From: Rickettsiales bacterium
GTDB lineage: Bacteria; Pseudomonadota; Alphaproteobacteria; Rickettsiales; UBA3002
Length of the DNA: 14,872 nt
NCBI GenBank assembly: GCA_027489915.1
Contig: JAIXZB010000043.1
Span: 1 to 14,872, forward strand
Direction: 5' to 3'
This document shows, in pieces, positions 13,856-14,872 of the stretch. Every line of letters begins with the position of its first letter. The stretch's first letter is position 1. The position numbers were made by a program, and so were the translations under genes. The notes beneath the pieces were generated by a model. That model was not told where the DNA came from. It searched no databases and saw only the letters and a list, made by a program, of their open reading frames with translations.

Positions 13856-14872
13856 ATGAAAAAAATTCTTTTAGCTACGACCGGTCTTGTAGGCGTTGCC
13901 CTGTTCGCAGGTGCTGCTTCTGCAGAGACCCCAAAAGTCACGCTTGGCGGTTATGCTGATTTCCAAGCTGGCTATGTAAGTGAAGATCTGGACACGACCC
14001 GTCGTGGCACCGGCTTCCGTAACGATAACGAAATCACCGTACACGTAGATGGCAAGACCGATGGTGGTCTGGGCTATGGCGCTGTAATTGATCTCGAAGC
14101 CGATATCACCAACGATTCGGATAACCAAGGTACCAACGCTGCACGCACCTTCACCTACCTCGAAAGCGGCTGGGGCCGTTTCGAAATGGGTGGCAATAAA
14201 GATGCTGCTGCTAACCTTCGCGTAGATGCTTCGACCTTGGCTGTTGCTACCGGTGGTATCAATGGTTCGTGGACCTACTTTGCAAATGGCGGCGGTGCTG
14301 CTCCTGGTGGTCAACAATACATCACCACCTCGAAATTGGTTGCTGAACATGGCAACACCAACAATGCTGGTGATGAGTCGACCTACAATGCAACCAAAGT
14401 AACCTACTACACCCCACGTTACATGGGCTTCCAAGGGGGCGTAAGCTATACCCCAGACCTCGAGAACCGTGGTCAGTTCATGGATCGTAACGACCAAACC
14501 GCTGGCAACATCGGTGAAGTATGGGATCTCGCTTTGAACTATGAAAACCAGTTCAGCAATGGTCTGAAGCTCGCTGCTTCGGGTGCATATGAAATGGCGT
14601 CAGCTGATACTTCAGCGTTCGAAGATGTGCGTGCTTGGAACATTGGTGCTCTCTTGGGCTACCAAGGCTTCAGCGCAGCTGCTTCGTACGGTGACTGGTC
14701 AGATTCAAACCGTCTTGCCAATGGCAGCGATGATGATGCTGGTTACTACACCCTCGGTCTTGGTTACGAAACCGGTCCATTCGGTCTGTCAGCTACCTAC
14801 CTCGATTCACAAATCGAGCAAGGCGCAGGCGTTGCTGATAACGAGTTCACGAACCTCGTTCTTGGTGCAGAC
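13856..14872 (+). CDS. Gram-negative outer membrane porin, C-terminus beyond window
   Basis: The open frame from ATG at 13856 stays open for 339 codons to the window edge, with no stop reached. It begins MKKILLATTGLVGVALFAGA, a classic signal peptide cleaved after AASA (about residue 23). The mature chain (ETPKVTLGGYADFQAGY...) consists of alternating short amphipathic strands with loops rich in Asp, Asn and Gly and many aromatic residues, as in general porins: FRNDNEITVHVDGKTDGGLG, TFTYLESGWGRFEMGGNKDA and YTPRYMGFQGGVSYTPDLE. It should form a trimeric beta-barrel for passive diffusion of small solutes in the outer membrane. Codons are strongly repetitive and GC-balanced, as expected of a highly expressed gene. 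It is divergent from yggS and has its own promoter. Solute specificity cannot be predicted. Confidence 0.88.
   Translation, partial: MKKILLATTGLVGVALFAGAASAETPKVTLGGYADFQAGYVSEDLDTTRRGTGFRNDNEITVHVDGKTDGGLGYGAVIDLEADITNDSDNQGTNAARTFTYLESGWGRFEMGGNKDAAANLRVDASTLAVATGGINGSWTYFANGGGAAPGGQQYITTSKLVAEHGNTNNAGDESTYNATKVTYYTPRYMGFQGGVSYTPDLENRGQFMDRNDQTAGNIGEVWDLALNYENQFSNGLKLAASGAYEMASADTSAFEDVRAWNIGALLGYQGFSAAASYGDWSDSNRLANGSDDDAGYYTLGLGYETGPFGLSATYLDSQIEQGAGVADNEFTNLVLGAD

Noticed and set aside
13871..14497. Minus-strand frame of 208 codons opposite the porin
   Set aside because: The plus strand encodes a porin with signal peptide, ribosome binding site and promoter; the opposite frame is a shadow created by its repetitive codon use.
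1..14872. tRNA, rRNA, CRISPR array, transposase, integrase or riboswitch
   Set aside because: I looked for tRNA arms, regular direct repeats, transposase-like frames and known riboswitch cores and saw none that could be supported.

Overview
This window looks like a chromosomal segment of an alphaproteobacterium of moderate GC content. The evidence is a complete F1-ATPase operon in the order atpH-atpA-atpG-atpD-atpC without F0 genes, the linkage of that operon to priA and an fsa-type transaldolase gene, promoter-like sequences of the CTTGNNN/TATGNT kind, and a Gram-negative porin of alphaproteobacterial style. The exact order cannot be fixed from sequence alone. No tRNA, rRNA, CRISPR array, insertion sequence or origin was seen.

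Layout. (1) 1-548, minus strand: two orphan genes set stop-to-start (TAG directly followed by ATG), neither recognised. (2) 549-908: an AT-rich divergent intergenic region and a 71-residue orphan on the plus strand, whose stop overlaps the stop of the next gene. (3) 905-1558, minus: transaldolase/fructose-6-phosphate aldolase-like protein. (4) 1648-3609, plus: primosomal helicase PriA. (5) 3625-8580, plus: a good sigma70-type promoter followed by the five tightly spaced F1 subunit genes. (6) 8638-10025, plus: an outer-membrane-type lipoprotein and an uncharacterised protein with a Gly-rich hydrophobic helix. (7) 10094-11056, plus: a zinc amidase of the Amidase_3 family (peptidoglycan hydrolase) without a signal peptide. 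(8) 11057-12862, minus: a 601-residue protein with HELGH and a downstream Y...ExFAE motif, matching the gluzincin pattern of anthrax lethal factor/Pro-Pro endopeptidases. (9) 12904-13590, minus: the YggS/PLPBP pyridoxal-phosphate homeostasis protein. (10) 13591-13855: divergent control region with three inverted repeats and a promoter. (11) 13856-14872, plus: a secreted porin running off the window end.

The housekeeping part (fsa, priA, F1 operon, yggS, porin) is conventional. The accessory part (8638-12862) is the place to look. An outer-membrane lipoprotein, a Gly-zipper-like protein, a peptidoglycan amidase without an export signal and a lethal-factor-like metalloprotease lie together, the last two meeting tail to tail with no base between their stop codons. 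The metalloprotease gene is visibly more AT-rich than its neighbours, which suggests acquisition by transfer. That these accessory genes act together, for example as cell-targeting effectors, is inference only.

Several starts were moved inward from the longest open frame because family alignment or a Shine-Dalgarno sequence supports the later codon: the 105-residue orphan, fsa, priA, atpH, atpD, the lipoprotein gene and yggS.
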